Below, in pieces: positions 43,541 through 53,080 of a stretch of DNA of 64,000 nucleotides. Under the pieces are notes generated by a model, which worked only from the letters and a program-made list of their open reading frames with translations, did not search any database and had not been told where the DNA came from. Position 1 is the first letter of the stretch, and every line of letters starts with the position of its first letter. Location of the stretch: the NCBI RefSeq assembly GCF_003144315.1, contig NZ_MPDK01000008.1:1-64000 (forward strand). The letters run 5' to 3'. Source of the stretch: Sulfoacidibacillus thermotolerans (lineage in GTDB: Bacteria > Bacillota > Bacilli > Alicyclobacillales > SLC66). The translations under genes and the position numbers were made by a program.

Positions 43541-45337
43541 TCACTCGAAGTGGGGATTCGCATCTTCACGAACGATCTGCAGTACCTCACTGCCATAACG
43601 CGCTAACTTTATTTCGCCAATGCCTTTTACTTTTTGCAGCGCCTTCGCAGTCACTGGTCGCAAAGCAGCGATCTCGCGCAGCGTATGATCCGAGAAAATC
43701 ACATAAGGGGGAACGTTCTCTTTTTGCGCTAGGCTTTTTCGCCACGCACGTAACCGTTCAAACAATTCATCATCAAAAACCTCCGCATTTCTTTGCGCAA
43801 ACACTTTAATATAGACTTTTTCTTCATTTTTCAATACAGCGAGCGCCTTTTGTTGCAATAATAAAATGGGATATTTTCCAGCAGTCACTTGAAGATATCC
43901 ATCAGCAATTAACTTTTGAATATAACCTACAATCTCCTTTTCCGGCCTCCCCCGCATGAGTCCATACGTCGTCAAGCGATCTAACCCTAATTGAAGAATA
44001 CGCTTGTCTTTCGAACCCTTCAGAATGGCCGCAATCATCTGGATTCCAAAACGTTCCTTGACACGAAAAATACAAGAAAATATTTGCTGCGCTAGCACCG
44101 TGATCTCTTCGCGCTCGCTGTCATCCGCACAGTTGGCACAATCATTGCAGCGATCTTTTGGCTGCTCTCCAAAATAACGCAAAATGTATGCGCGCAAGCA
44201 TTGCGACGTATGACAATAGTCGACCATCGCCTGCAACTTTAGATATTCGTTCTGTTTGCGCTCTGGTATTAGTTCACTTTGTTCAATTAAAAATTTTTGT
44301 ATCTGAATATCCTGCGGACTATAGAGAAGAATACATTCTCCAGGATCGCCGTCACGGCCCGCGCGACCTGCTTCTTGATAATACGCTTCAATATTCCTTG
44401 GCATGTTATAGTGAATCACAAACCGCACATTCGACTTATCGATCCCCATACCGAATGCGTTGGTTGCAACCATCACTCGCGTCTCATCGTACAAAAATTG
44501 CTCTTGATTCATACTGCGTTCTTCATCATTCATCCCTGCGTGATAACGCCCTACCGCATAACCTTGCTTGTGCAACCACGTGTAGATTACATCAACTTCT
44601 TTGCGCGTTGTCGCATAGATAATGCCTGAATCTGCACGGTGTTGTAAAAGATAATTTGCGACAAATGCGCGCTTATCTTGCCCGGTCAAAACAGAAAAAC
44701 GCAAATTCGCGCGATCAAATCCTGTCACAACAAGATGAGGATCGCGCAACTGTAATTGTTGACAAATATCTTCCACGACTTCTGGCGTTGCCGTCGCTGT
44801 GAACGCAGCAACAACGGGACGTGGACTTAGTTTTTGCAAAAACGGTGCGATCGCAAGGTAGCTTTTACGAAAATCGTGCCCCCACTGTGAAAGACAATGT
44901 GCTTCATCAATCGCGAGTAACGCAGGCTGCAGTATTTGCAATAAAGCGCTAAATTCTTCCGACTCCAACCGTTCTGGTGCAATATAAAGAAGTCGATAGG
45001 CTCCTCTTGCAGCATTTCGCAAACGTTCACGCACTTCAGTAAAGGCAAGTGTGCTATTTATAAATGTGGCCGCGATGCCAAGGTGTTGCAATGCATCAAC
45101 TTGATCTTTCATAAGCGAGATCAACGGAGAAATAACCACTGTCAAACGGTCATAGAGAAGCGCAGGTATCTGATAGCAGATGGATTTCCCTCCTCCAGTC
45201 GGCATAATGCCTACTGTGTCACGCCCTTCTAAAATCCCTTGAATGGTCTTCTCCTGACCTGCACGAAACGCATCATAACCATAGTACTCAAAAAGCTTAG
45301 CGCGCGCCTCTTGCATCCGCCCATCTATTTTCTGCAT
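43541..45337 (-). CDS. recQ: ATP-dependent DNA helicase RecQ
   Basis: A 598-residue SF2 helicase. Motif 0 and Walker A (MPTGGGKSICYQIPAL), DEAH box (AIDEAHCLSQWGHDFR), motif V/VI (GMGIDKSNVRFVIHYNMP..., YYQEAGRAGRDG) are present. A zinc site (Cys residues in CHTSQCLRAYILRYFG and RCNDCANC), an RQC winged helix and a C-terminal HRDC domain (~520-598) follow, matching full-length RecQ. It maintains stalled forks and recombination intermediates. ATG at 45337 is preferred over a GTG two codons earlier. Confidence 0.94.
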   Translation of the reverse strand: MQKIDGRMQEARAKLFEYYGYDAFRAGQEKTIQGILEGRDTVGIMPTGGGKSICYQIPALLYDRLTVVISPLISLMKDQVDALQHLGIAATFINSTLAFTEVRERLRNAARGAYRLLYIAPERLESEEFSALLQILQPALLAIDEAHCLSQWGHDFRKSYLAIAPFLQKLSPRPVVAAFTATATPEVVEDICQQLQLRDPHLVVTGFDRANLRFSVLTGQDKRAFVANYLLQHRADSGIIYATTRKEVDVIYTWLHKQGYAVGRYHAGMNDEERSMNQEQFLYDETRVMVATNAFGMGIDKSNVRFVIHYNMPRNIEAYYQEAGRAGRDGDPGECILLYSPQDIQIQKFLIEQSELIPERKQNEYLKLQAMVDYCHTSQCLRAYILRYFGEQPKDRCNDCANCADDSEREEITVLAQQIFSCIFRVKERFGIQMIAAILKGSKDKRILQLGLDRLTTYGLMRGRPEKEIVGYIQKLIADGYLQVTAGKYPILLLQQKALAVLKNEEKVYIKVFAQRNAEVFDDELFERLRAWRKSLAQKENVPPYVIFSDHTLREIAALRPVTAKALQKVKGIGEIKLARYGSEVLQIVREDANPHFE

Positions 45338-45436
45338 CCTCACACCTCGCCATTTTACCTCCTTGTAAGACTACCTCCAGAGGCAAAATCGCGCAACTTC
45401 TCATCTCCGATAAAACGCGCGAAATCTAAAAGATCA

Positions 45437-46852
45437 CTAGACAATCTCAGTAGCAAGGCCATCCGCACCTGCCAATGCAGATCTGTGATGCCTTTGTAAA
45501 TATAAAATATAACCTGCGATTGCCATCCCAAAGATCAAAAACAATACAGACGAAATCCACAAAGGATACACAATCGGCCAAACCGACTCATAAAGCACGA
45601 CCCACAAAATGAGTGTAGAGAGAATAGGTAAGAGAAAATGTCGAACGACGTGCAGTTCCTTCATTTGCCAATACAAGCGAATCACCGCAAGATTAAGCAA
45701 AGTATGAGCCGCGACCAATCCAAACAGCACCGCCGTTGTAAGCATCGTAAAAGCGTTATTTGCGCCTAGTAGAAAGCCTGATATAAGCCCCACAGCCATC
45801 GCAAGCAGCGCAAGCAACACAATACTCGCACGTGGTGCCGCTTGACCGTTGACCTGGGCGAAAGACTCGTGTGCAAGTCCATCTCGACTAATCGCATACA
45901 AAATGCGCGATGAACTTGTAATCAGCGCAATTCCATCAGCTAACGCACTATTTAATGCAAGCACAATCAGCGCAATCGCACCAACAGGTCCTAAATAGTG
46001 TAAAAACACCACGACCCCCGGTGCACCATTTGCGGCAAAACTAGCCATGCGATTCACACCCCAGCCTACTGTCAATGCATACGCAGATAAAGTGAGTGCC
46101 GTGCCAACAAGCGTAAGTGAGATCATCGCAGCACGCCCGACAACTTTTCCGCGAGTTTGTGCGCGGCTACGAAGTTCTTCTCCCAGCGGTGCATGACTGC
46201 CCACTCCAATAAAACTCGTAATTGCAAAAATCATCCCGAGCGCCACACCTTTTATTCCTACTGGAAAAGGAGAGAATGGCATCCACGGACTTGCTGGGTG
46301 GACACGAGCAATAATTAGAAGCGAGGCAACAACTAAAAATGCGATTTCGATCAGACTTGTGAGCACAATAAAGCGAATCGTAGGTCGAATCCCCGAAATC
46401 CCTAGCAGCAAAGGCACCCCAATAAAGAAAAAGATCGAGACAATCCACATCCAATTAGGGACTGTCACATGGATCATCGCAAATAAGCCAGGTAAAAATA
46501 CGCCACCGATATACACTGGAATCCCTGCAACACTTACAATTTGATAAAAAATCACCATAAAAGCAGTAAAAACTGCAGTTCGCGGGCCTAGTCCAGCGGC
46601 GACATATCCATAGTACCCGCCCGCTGTCGTCCTGTGCTTAGAAAGGTGATACAATGTATTGACTTCTATAAACATGACGAGAAATGCAAGCAAATAAGAG
46701 AGGGGGAGAGCAGCCATCGCAAACGCAGCACCGGCCGTCATAAAGGCTACCACGTCACAAGAAGGTGCCATTCCACTAATACTTTGACTGACTAAACCCC
46801 AAAAACCAACTGCATCTTTCGCCAATTCTTGGGTTGCATTGACTCTACTCAT
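45437..46852 (-). CDS. APC-family amino acid permease
   Basis: A 471-residue transporter with about 12 membrane segments, of the amino acid-polyamine-organocation superfamily. N-terminal GLVSQSISGMAPSCDVV (~19-35) fits the family's unwound first helix; TTAGGYYGYVAAGLGPR matches the second. Substrate not determined. Start at ATG after GTGGAGGG. A minus-strand promoter (46890-46916) precedes it, divergent from the MFS gene. Confidence 0.88.
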   Translation of the reverse strand: MSRVNATQELAKDAVGFWGLVSQSISGMAPSCDVVAFMTAGAAFAMAALPLSYLLAFLVMFIEVNTLYHLSKHRTTAGGYYGYVAAGLGPRTAVFTAFMVIFYQIVSVAGIPVYIGGVFLPGLFAMIHVTVPNWMWIVSIFFFIGVPLLLGISGIRPTIRFIVLTSLIEIAFLVVASLLIIARVHPASPWMPFSPFPVGIKGVALGMIFAITSFIGVGSHAPLGEELRSRAQTRGKVVGRAAMISLTLVGTALTLSAYALTVGWGVNRMASFAANGAPGVVVFLHYLGPVGAIALIVLALNSALADGIALITSSSRILYAISRDGLAHESFAQVNGQAAPRASIVLLALLAMAVGLISGFLLGANNAFTMLTTAVLFGLVAAHTLLNLAVIRLYWQMKELHVVRHFLLPILSTLILWVVLYESVWPIVYPLWISSVLFLIFGMAIAGYILYLQRHHRSALAGADGLATEIV

Positions 46853-46889
46853 TCTTGCCCTCCACTAAATCGTATTAATTACTAAAAAC

Positions 46890-46916
46890 ATTATAGCTTC
46901 ACACCCAATTTGTCAA
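46890..46916 (-). promoter_or_regulatory. Promoter of the APC permease
   Basis: Minus strand -35 TTGACA (46911-46916) and consensus -10 TATAAT (46890-46895); the spacer is 15 nt, shorter than usual, so activity may need help. Confidence 0.5.
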
Positions 46917-46996
46917 TCGTAACAATTACGTATTTTTTCATACAAGACAATAATTTTCACAATAGTTTTGATTCATTTTAATCGGAAAGAATACGG

Positions 46997-47029
46997 TTTA
47001 CCCGCCGCGCTTGTTAGTATATACTAACA
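46997..47029 (+). promoter_or_regulatory. MFS promoter with 18-bp palindromic operator
   Basis: Perfect palindrome TGTTAGTATATACTAACA (47012-47029) contains a -10 TATACT (47020-47025) paired with a weak -35 TTTACC (46997-47002) at 17 nt. This is a typical arrangement for a TetR- or GntR-type repressor, but no such regulator gene is adjacent. Confidence 0.5.
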
Positions 47030-47095
47030 TCATTCACGAGTTGTTCTACAAAATGTCATAGCTTCGACAGACGGCACCCATTGCGGAGGTTCTCT

Positions 47096-48397
47096 ATGAA
47101 ATTATCTATACGTTTTACTGATCGCCTCATGATTCTCCTCACCGCCTGGGGAATCTTAGTAGGAACATATGATCTGGGTTCGATCTCCATCTCATTGCCA
47201 AAATTGATCGTCCTTTGGCATCTTTCAGGTTGGCAGCAATCACTTTTGGGATCGTCCTCACTTTTAGGGATGATCATCGGTAGCCTTGGCGCGGGCATTT
47301 TGGCAGACCGTTTCGGGCGGCGCAGTGTTTTAGTTTTTGACTTTGCGACGTTTGTTGTAGCAGAAGCAATTAGTGCAGTCGCTCCGAATATCACCATTTT
47401 CATTGCTGCTCGATTCATTGTTGGTGTGGGAATTGGTGCAGACTTTGCAACGGCATTCCCCTACCTTTCTGAGATGCTGTCAGAAACTACGCGTGGCAGG
47501 ATCATGGCCGCAGTCATGTGGGCTGCAAATTTTGGAATGCTAGGGGCTTATGGTGTAGGCGCTTTCTGTCTGTTGCTTGGTGCAAATGGATGGCGCTATA
47601 CATTAGCACTTGGGGCTTTATTCGCATTGCCCCTCCTTTATTTCCGTTCTGCTCTCCCGGAATCGCCACTCTGGCTACGCGGTCATGTAGCCACTTTTAC
47701 TGAATTAAAAACCACCTGGGGGCATCTCAGGATGCGCAGAATGATTGCGATAAATGGGGTTAACTGGTTTTTATATCAAATTAGCGATCAAGGGTTATCC
47801 CTCTTTTTACCGACCTTTCTCGTAGGTCAACTCGGTGCATCGGTTGCACGCGACGTAGCAGCGAGCCTCATGGTCAAAACCGTGACCATTCCGGCTGCAC
47901 TTCTAACTATTTTCCTCATTGATCGCAAAGGGCGTCGCCCCTTGCAAATTTGGGGTTTTTTAGGTCGCGCGCTTGGGCTTTTTACATTAGCAGCTCTCAC
48001 TTTCTCAACAGCGGAAGACAACAAATTCTGTGTAATCCTTGCACTCATAGCGACGTATGCATTTGGCGCCTTGGGTCCGGATAAGACAACGGTCATTGTT
48101 CCGGCAGAACAATTTCCAACGGAGATGCGCGCTTCAGGCCAAGGAATCACCGAGGCCATTGGACGCATTGGGGGGGTTGTCGGTGTAATGGGATACGCTT
48201 TGCTGTCGACAAGTCTTGGTGTAAGTGCAGGACTGCTCTTATTTGCAATGGCAGCATTCACAGGGTTTATCGTCACACTGTATACTACACGCGAAACGAA
48301 TCAGCAACCGGTTGCCTTTCTACAAGATAGCGACTGCATCTCTACAAACCTCGGAGACGAAAACCACAGAATCAAGACTTATGACACCTATAAATGA
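47096..48397 (+). CDS. MFS transporter (sugar/aromatic acid:H+ symporter type)
   Basis: The protein is 433 residues from the ATG that follows GGAGG. About 12 membrane segments. Motif A is GAGILADRFGRRSVLV (~58-73); ARFIVGVGIGADFATAFPYLSE and the mid-loop IDRKGRRPLQIWG match sugar-porter/AAHS-type MFS proteins. The C-terminus (FPTEMRASGQGI) is the sugar-porter PETKG-like region. Probably an uptake carrier for an organic acid or sugar. The end overlaps the convergent perR by 10 nt. Confidence 0.88.
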   Translation: MKLSIRFTDRLMILLTAWGILVGTYDLGSISISLPKLIVLWHLSGWQQSLLGSSSLLGMIIGSLGAGILADRFGRRSVLVFDFATFVVAEAISAVAPNITIFIAARFIVGVGIGADFATAFPYLSEMLSETTRGRIMAAVMWAANFGMLGAYGVGAFCLLLGANGWRYTLALGALFALPLLYFRSALPESPLWLRGHVATFTELKTTWGHLRMRRMIAINGVNWFLYQISDQGLSLFLPTFLVGQLGASVARDVAASLMVKTVTIPAALLTIFLIDRKGRRPLQIWGFLGRALGLFTLAALTFSTAEDNKFCVILALIATYAFGALGPDKTTVIVPAEQFPTEMRASGQGITEAIGRIGGVVGVMGYALLSTSLGVSAGLLLFAMAAFTGFIVTLYTTRETNQQPVAFLQDSDCISTNLGDENHRIKTYDTYK

Positions 48398-48831
48398 GTA
48401 TCCGCTTTGTGTAAAGTGTGTTCACGACAAGTTTTACATACCCCTCGGATCTCCACGTGGTATCCGCTCATTGCAAATTCATGTTCGCGTAAAACTTGTG
48501 CTACGTCTACCTCTGGTAGATAGATATCGATTAGATCGCCACATACTTCACAAAGTAAGTGATGATGCGCCTGCGTATTCAAATCATAGCGACTCGCCTT
48601 ATCGCCAAAACGCAACTCATGGAGTAACCCTGCATCAAGAAAAGATTTTAGGGTATTGTACACTGTAGCAAAACTAATTGCAGGGAATTCCTGCTTGAGG
48701 GCGACATAAATTTCTTCTGCTGTCGGATGTGCCTGCCCCAACATTTTTAGCACATTGAGGACAGCAATTCGCTGCGGTGTCGCACGCAAATTCACATCCT
48801 TTAGAACTTCCATTGCGTCCCAGTGATCCAT
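48388..48831 (-). CDS. perR: Peroxide-sensing repressor PerR (Fur family)
   Basis: The protein is 147 residues from the ATG following AAAGGGG. The winged helix (TPQRIAVLNVLKMLGQAHPTAEEIY...) is followed by the regulatory site: the Asp in RYDLN and the His pair in AHHHLLC correspond to D85, H91 and H93 of B. subtilis PerR, and LPEVD supplies D104. The Asp after RY distinguishes PerR from Fur. Zn site: CEVCG and CKTCR. Divergent from the peroxiredoxin gene, with a PerR box between them. Confidence 0.9.
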   Translation of the reverse strand: MDHWDAMEVLKDVNLRATPQRIAVLNVLKMLGQAHPTAEEIYVALKQEFPAISFATVYNTLKSFLDAGLLHELRFGDKASRYDLNTQAHHHLLCEVCGDLIDIYLPEVDVAQVLREHEFAMSGYHVEIRGVCKTCREHTLHKADTHL

Positions 48832-48907
48832 ACAAATGTCCCCTTTCAGATGCAAAATTGCTGCTTGCTATTCCCTTAGAGGTTAGTTATAATGCCTCTA
48901 GTATAGA

Positions 48908-48922
48908 TTATAATTATTCTAA
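48908..48922 (+). promoter_or_regulatory. PerR box
   Basis: TTATAATTATTCTAA matches the PerR consensus TTATAATNATTATAA at 14 of 15 positions. It lies 22-36 nt upstream of the peroxiredoxin ATG in the perR-prx divergent region, so it could control both. Confidence 0.8.
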
Positions 48923-48943
48923 TTACAAAAGGAGGTCATTCTC

Positions 48944-49600
48944 ATGACTACAGGAGAACAAACCGTAACACTTCCCCGTTTGAATGAACCAGCCCCCGAC
49001 TTCGAAGCACTCACGACACAAGGCAGAATCAAACTCAGCGACTATAAAGGCAAGTGGATCGTGCTCTTCTCACATCCCGCTGATTTTACACCTGTATGCA
49101 CCACAGAATTTCAAAGCTTTGCCGTTCGTGCTAATGAATTCGAAAAACGCAACGTACAATTAATCGGTCTCTCTATTGACAGCGTACACTCTCACCTTGC
49201 TTGGCTGCAAGAGATCGAGCGCGTATTTGGAATAAAAGTCCCTTTTCCCGTCATCGCTGATCTAGACATGAAAGTGGCCACACTGTATGGCATGATCCAT
49301 CCCAAAGCAGCTACCACAGCAGCTGTTCGTGCCGTATTCGTGATTGACGACAAAGGCGTACTGCGTGCAATGTTATATTATCCCTTAAGCGCAGGAAGAA
49401 ATATTTCGGAAATTTTACGCCTCATCGATTCTCTACAAACGACTGACAAATATGGAACTTCAACACCCGCAAACTGGAATCCCGGCGACCCCGTGGTCGT
49501 TCCTGCTCCAACTGAAGCTGATCAGCTTGAGAGTGAGCAACAATCAGAAGCTAAAGGATACGATTATAAAACCTGGTACCTACGGCTAAAAAAACTGTAG
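48944..49600 (+). CDS. 1-Cys peroxiredoxin (Prx6 type)
   Basis: A 218-residue peroxidase. The peroxidatic Cys52 is in DFTPVCTTEF; no second Cys is present, so a resolving partner must be external. The C-terminal extension (GTSTPANWNPGD..., ~165-218) is typical of Prx6. It reduces hydrogen peroxide or organic peroxides. The ATG follows AAAGGAGG. PerR box upstream predicts peroxide induction. Confidence 0.93.
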   Translation: MTTGEQTVTLPRLNEPAPDFEALTTQGRIKLSDYKGKWIVLFSHPADFTPVCTTEFQSFAVRANEFEKRNVQLIGLSIDSVHSHLAWLQEIERVFGIKVPFPVIADLDMKVATLYGMIHPKAATTAAVRAVFVIDDKGVLRAMLYYPLSAGRNISEILRLIDSLQTTDKYGTSTPANWNPGDPVVVPAPTEADQLESEQQSEAKGYDYKTWYLRLKKL

Positions 49601-49641
49601 CAAATAAACGGTTGACAGACAGCACAACAAAAGCTACTTAC

Positions 49642-49695
49642 GAAAACAGGCAAAGCGCGCGACTTATTAATGAGTTGCGCGCTTTGCCTGTTTTC
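49642..49695 (+). terminator. Terminator of the peroxiredoxin gene
   Basis: Perfect 19-bp inverted repeat GAAAACAGGCAAAGCGCGC (49642-49660) with GCGCGCTTTGCCTGTTTTC (49677-49695); the TGTTTTC end gives a T-run. The 16-nt loop holds little pairing. The rest of 49696-49852 shows no gene. Confidence 0.85.
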
Positions 49696-49852
49696 ACATA
49701 GAAACGAAAGACTAGTCTGAATGAACTCGTCTCGTACAGTCTAAATGGGGCATGAACTGAAGCGCGTTTGCCGCTACACTTGCGAGAGAAGACGATCAAG
49801 AGAATCTACCTAGGGCAAGCAAAGATCCGTTTTTACACTGGAGGAAAACGCG

Positions 49853-51007
49853 ATGACAACGATAAATTTCAATGAACGTCCGATTCTCGTGTTTTGGGAG
49901 TCAACGCGCGCCTGCTTGTTGGCATGTAAACATTGCCGTGCCGAAGCGATTGCAACACCGATGAACGGAGAACTTTCCACCGAGGAAGGAATTCGTTTTA
50001 TTGAAAGTCTGACAGCATTTGGCCGACCTTATCCGGTGTTGATCGTAACTGGCGGTGATGCCCTGATGCGCGATGACGTCTTTGAACTCGTGGCAAAAGC
50101 ACGTGCTCTTGAAATTCCAGTCGGAATGGCGCCCAGTGTAACTCCGCGATTGACAGATGAAAACATTCAAAAGATGCGTGACCTCGGTGTGAAAGTCGTA
50201 TCACTCAGTCTAGACGGAGCAACAGCAGAGACACACGAAACGGTTCGGGGAATCCCAGGACACTTCGAACAGACACTCACCGCATTACGCAAACTCGTTC
50301 AAGTTGGCTTTGAAGTACAAGTCAACACGGCGGTCATGCGCGACAATGTCACAGAACTCCCCCATCTACTCCAACGATTAAAAGAAATCGGCGTGCACAT
50401 ATGGGAAGTATTCTTTCTCATTCACGTAGGCCGTGGGAAGGACTCACAAGAAATTTCAGCAGTGGAGTGTGAAGATGTCTCCCACTTGCTTTACGAAGCT
50501 TCCACCTATGGAATCACTGTGCGTACTGTCGAAGCTCCTTTTTTCCGACGAGTAGCCTTAGAACGCCAATCGTTTGATCCCGAAAATACAGCGATCACAG
50601 CAGACATCGCGAAACACTTTCACCTCGGTCCACTATACCGACGACTATCTGCTGAGCTAAAACAGCGACTTGGCTCCCCAACATCTCTGCCAAAAGCCCA
50701 GACAAGGGGTACACGCGATGGTAAGGGCATTATTTTCGTCTCGCATGATGGGACTGTATATCCTGCAGGTTTTCTGCCCATTGCTCTAGGCAATGTACGT
50801 CAACAAGCGTTGGTCGACATCTATCGCGATCATCCCACGCTGCAGGCGATTCGTGCGGGACGCTTTCGCGGCAAATGCGGTCTGTGTGAATATCGCGACT
50901 CTTGTGGCGGTTCACGTTCACGAGCCTATAGTTATGAACGCGATCCACTAGGATCTGATCCAGCTTGCAACTATGATCCCCTGACAAAAAAACTGATTAG
51001 CATTTAA
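49853..51007 (+). CDS. Radical SAM/SPASM protein (BA_1875-like family)
   Basis: A 384-residue enzyme. The radical SAM cluster motif is CLLACKHC (Cys21, Cys25, Cys28), preceded by PILVFWESTRA, and TGGDALMR is the SAM-binding GGE-like segment. The C-terminal SPASM region has CGLCEYRDSCGG and a late Cys (GSDPACNYDP) for auxiliary clusters. Its general shape resembles the heme-pathway radical SAM proteins NirJ/AhbC/AhbD and the group TIGR04053; the reaction is unknown. The start follows TGGAGG. It ends 11 nt from the convergent codA. Confidence 0.85.
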   Translation: MTTINFNERPILVFWESTRACLLACKHCRAEAIATPMNGELSTEEGIRFIESLTAFGRPYPVLIVTGGDALMRDDVFELVAKARALEIPVGMAPSVTPRLTDENIQKMRDLGVKVVSLSLDGATAETHETVRGIPGHFEQTLTALRKLVQVGFEVQVNTAVMRDNVTELPHLLQRLKEIGVHIWEVFFLIHVGRGKDSQEISAVECEDVSHLLYEASTYGITVRTVEAPFFRRVALERQSFDPENTAITADIAKHFHLGPLYRRLSAELKQRLGSPTSLPKAQTRGTRDGKGIIFVSHDGTVYPAGFLPIALGNVRQQALVDIYRDHPTLQAIRAGRFRGKCGLCEYRDSCGGSRSRAYSYERDPLGSDPACNYDPLTKKLISI

Positions 51008-51018
51008 CCTGTAAAGCA

Positions 51019-52314
51019 TCAGAGAGAATTCGTCCATGCGCTTGGTTTGCGAAAATCGACTTGTTCCATCCGCTCCGTAAAGACAGTCGTCACTGCTGGC
51101 TCAGTCGTCGCAACCACCCGGCCGCGACTGATCACATAACGCGGCAACGGCTGCCGTCGAATAAGATCAAACGCGTTTTCACCCGGCACAAGGAGTAAGC
51201 TTGCTGGTTTGCCTACGTCAATTCCATAGGACGACTCAATATTCAGTGTGCGCGCTGCACGATTTGTAACCATCTGCAGTGTCTCAGCAATTTCTTGCAT
51301 CCCGGTAAGATGAGACGTATGCACAGCCATATGGGCCACCTGCAACATACTCCCGGTCCCAAGCGGATACCAAGGATCCAAGATATCATCATGACCTAAA
51401 CTTACATTGATTCCCGACTGCCACATTTCTTTGATCCGGGTAACGCCACGCCGCGTTGGATAACTGTCAAAACGCCCTTGCAATGTGATGTTAATCAGTG
51501 GATTGGCCACCATATTGATTCGCGATTTCTTGATTAAGCGCAACAGCTTATATGCATACGCACCATTATATGAATGCATGGCCGTCGTATGGCTAGCCGT
51601 AACCCGCTCGTGCAGTCCTGTTTGTAATGCAAGTGCCGCAACCGTCTCAACAAATCGCGATTGCTCATCGTCAATTTCATCGCAATGCACATCAATCAAA
51701 CGCTCATATTTTTGTGCCAAATTAAAACAGGTGTGCAATGAGTCAATCCCCATCTCACGCGTGTACTCATAGTGTGGGATCGCTCCAACTACATCCGCTC
51801 CGAGGCGCAACGCCTCTTCCAATAGCTCTGTTCCACCTTCATAAGAAAGAATTCCTTCTTGAGGGAATGCGACAATTTGCAGTTGTAAATAAGGCGCCAC
51901 ACTCTCTCGAACTTTTAGCAGCGCTTTTAGCGCAGTGAGATTAGGATCACACACATCGACATGCGTCCGCACATGCAAGATCCCTTGAGCTACTTGCCAC
52001 TTTAAAGCGACAAGCGCCCGTTTCATCACATCTTCAACACTGAGAGAAGACTTACGCTCTGTCCAAACCTGAATCCCTTCAAATAAGGTGCCACTTTCAT
52101 TGTAACGTGGTTCCCCTGCAGTTAAGACAGAATCCAAGTGAATATGGGATTCTACAAACGGGGGTAAAAGTACATTTTCCTTCGCATCGATCTCTTCTTT
52201 TGCTTTTTCATGACTGTGAGGCGCGATCTCTACAATCACGCCATCGCGTATCCCGATGTCTACCAATTCATGTGAATCTAACATACGCGCCTTTCGGATC
52301 AGTAAATCGTACAA
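51019..52314 (-). CDS. codA: Cytosine deaminase
   Basis: A 431-residue amidohydrolase closely similar to E. coli Cod[11 protein letters not shown] (His57, His59 metal ligands), [41 protein letters not shown] with catalytic Glu, [13 protein letters not shown] and [15 protein letters not shown] with the metal-binding Asp. It converts cytosine to uracil for pyrimidine salvage. The start is TTG after AGAGGGTG. No cytosine permease is adjacent; convergent radical SAM gene and upstream msrA. Confidence 0.95.
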   Translation of the reverse strand: MYDLLIRKARMLDSHELVDIGIRDGVIVEIAPHSHEKAKEEIDAKENVLLPPFVESHIHLDSVLTAGEPRYNESGTLFEGIQVWTERKSSLSVEDVMKRALVALKWQVAQGILHVRTHVDVCDPNLTALKALLKVRESVAPYLQLQIVAFPQEGILSYEGGTELLEEALRLGADVVGAIPHYEYTREMGIDSLHTCFNLAQKYERLIDVHCDEIDDEQSRFVETVAALALQTGLHERVTASHTTAMHSYNGAYAYKLLRLIKKSRINMVANPLINITLQGRFDSYPTRRGVTRIKEMWQSGINVSLGHDDILDPWYPLGTGSMLQVAHMAVHTSHLTGMQEIAETLQMVTNRAARTLNIESSYGIDVGKPASLLLVPGENAFDLIRRQPLPRYVISRGRVVATTEPAVTTVFTERMEQVDFRKPSAWTNSL

Positions 52315-52344
52315 TTCATCACCCTCTATGCTTTTTATATTTTT

Positions 52345-52896
52345 TTAGTCTTTAAACTCGCGTTGGTCTTGCCAATACAAAGCGAGAAATTCATCTCTCC
52401 TAGACGCTTCGCGATAACGCATATAGTGAAAAGGGTTTTTCTTATAGTAATCTTGGTGATACGCTTCTGCTGGATAAAATGAGCCCGCTGGCAAAATTGC
52501 CGTGACAATCGGTTTAGAGAAGCGTCCACTCTCAGCGATTTCGCGTTTTGTCGCTTCTGCTTCCAATCGTTGTGTCTCTGTGTGATAGTAGATCGCTGTT
52601 CGATAAGAAGAACCCCGGTCATAAAACTGCCCGTCTGCATCTGTCGGATCGATCTGACGCCAAAATATATCAAGCAGCTCGCGATACGAGATCAATGCAG
52701 GATCAAAGGTGATTTCAACCGCTTCGCAATGACCCGTCGTCTCCGTACATACTTCTTCATAGGAAGGATTTTCTGTATGGCCACCAGTATAGCCGGAGAG
52801 AACGCGGATAACGCCTGGCCATTGATCAAAAGGTTTAACCATGCACCAAAAACATCCACCCGCAAATGTCGCTTTTTCATAGCCACGCGTTTCCAC
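52345..52896 (-). CDS. msrA: Peptide methionine sulfoxide reductase MsrA
   Basis: A 183-residue enzyme reducing methionine-S-sulfoxide. The active-site motif GGCFWC has the catalytic Cys15, with Cys18. [29 protein letters not shown] and [20 protein letters not shown] are family hallmarks. The start appears to be GTG; a GGAGAGG lies 12 nt upstream. Transcribed with codA possible (30-nt gap, same strand). Confidence 0.95.
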   Translation of the reverse strand: METRGYEKATFAGGCFWCMVKPFDQWPGVIRVLSGYTGGHTENPSYEEVCTETTGHCEAVEITFDPALISYRELLDIFWRQIDPTDADGQFYDRGSSYRTAIYYHTETQRLEAEATKREIAESGRFSKPIVTAILPAGSFYPAEAYHQDYYKKNPFHYMRYREASRRDEFLALYWQDQREFKD

Positions 52897-52980
52897 GCAC
52901 TTTTCACACCTCTCCTGATTGGCTAGCTGTCTTTATTGTACCATGGTACTACATTACATACGATCGATAGAAACGAAGTA

Positions 52981-53009
52981 TTGTAGTTGTCACGATTCAT
53001 CTGTATAAT
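52981..53009 (+). promoter_or_regulatory. Promoter of the sigma-54 activator gene
   Basis: -35 TTGTAG (52981-52986), 17-nt spacer, -10 TATAAT (53004-53009), a sigma-A-type promoter about 70 nt before the TTG start. The 184-nt region 52897-53080 holds no gene. Confidence 0.55.
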
Positions 53010-53080
53010 AAACTTGATTCTCTAACTATTCTGTAATCTCTAGTATTTTCATAGGATCACCGTGGGAGGAGGCAGCCAAC

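Noticed and set aside
44158-44622. Plus-strand ORF of 154 codons inside recQ
   Set aside because: Antisense to a gene with complete helicase motifs; no ribosome binding site.
52938-52949. Perfect 12-bp palindrome GTACCATGGTAC between msrA and the sigma-54 activator gene
   Set aside because: A 12-bp palindrome occurs by chance in 64 kb (4^6 = 4096, so about 16 expected); no promoter overlap was convincing.
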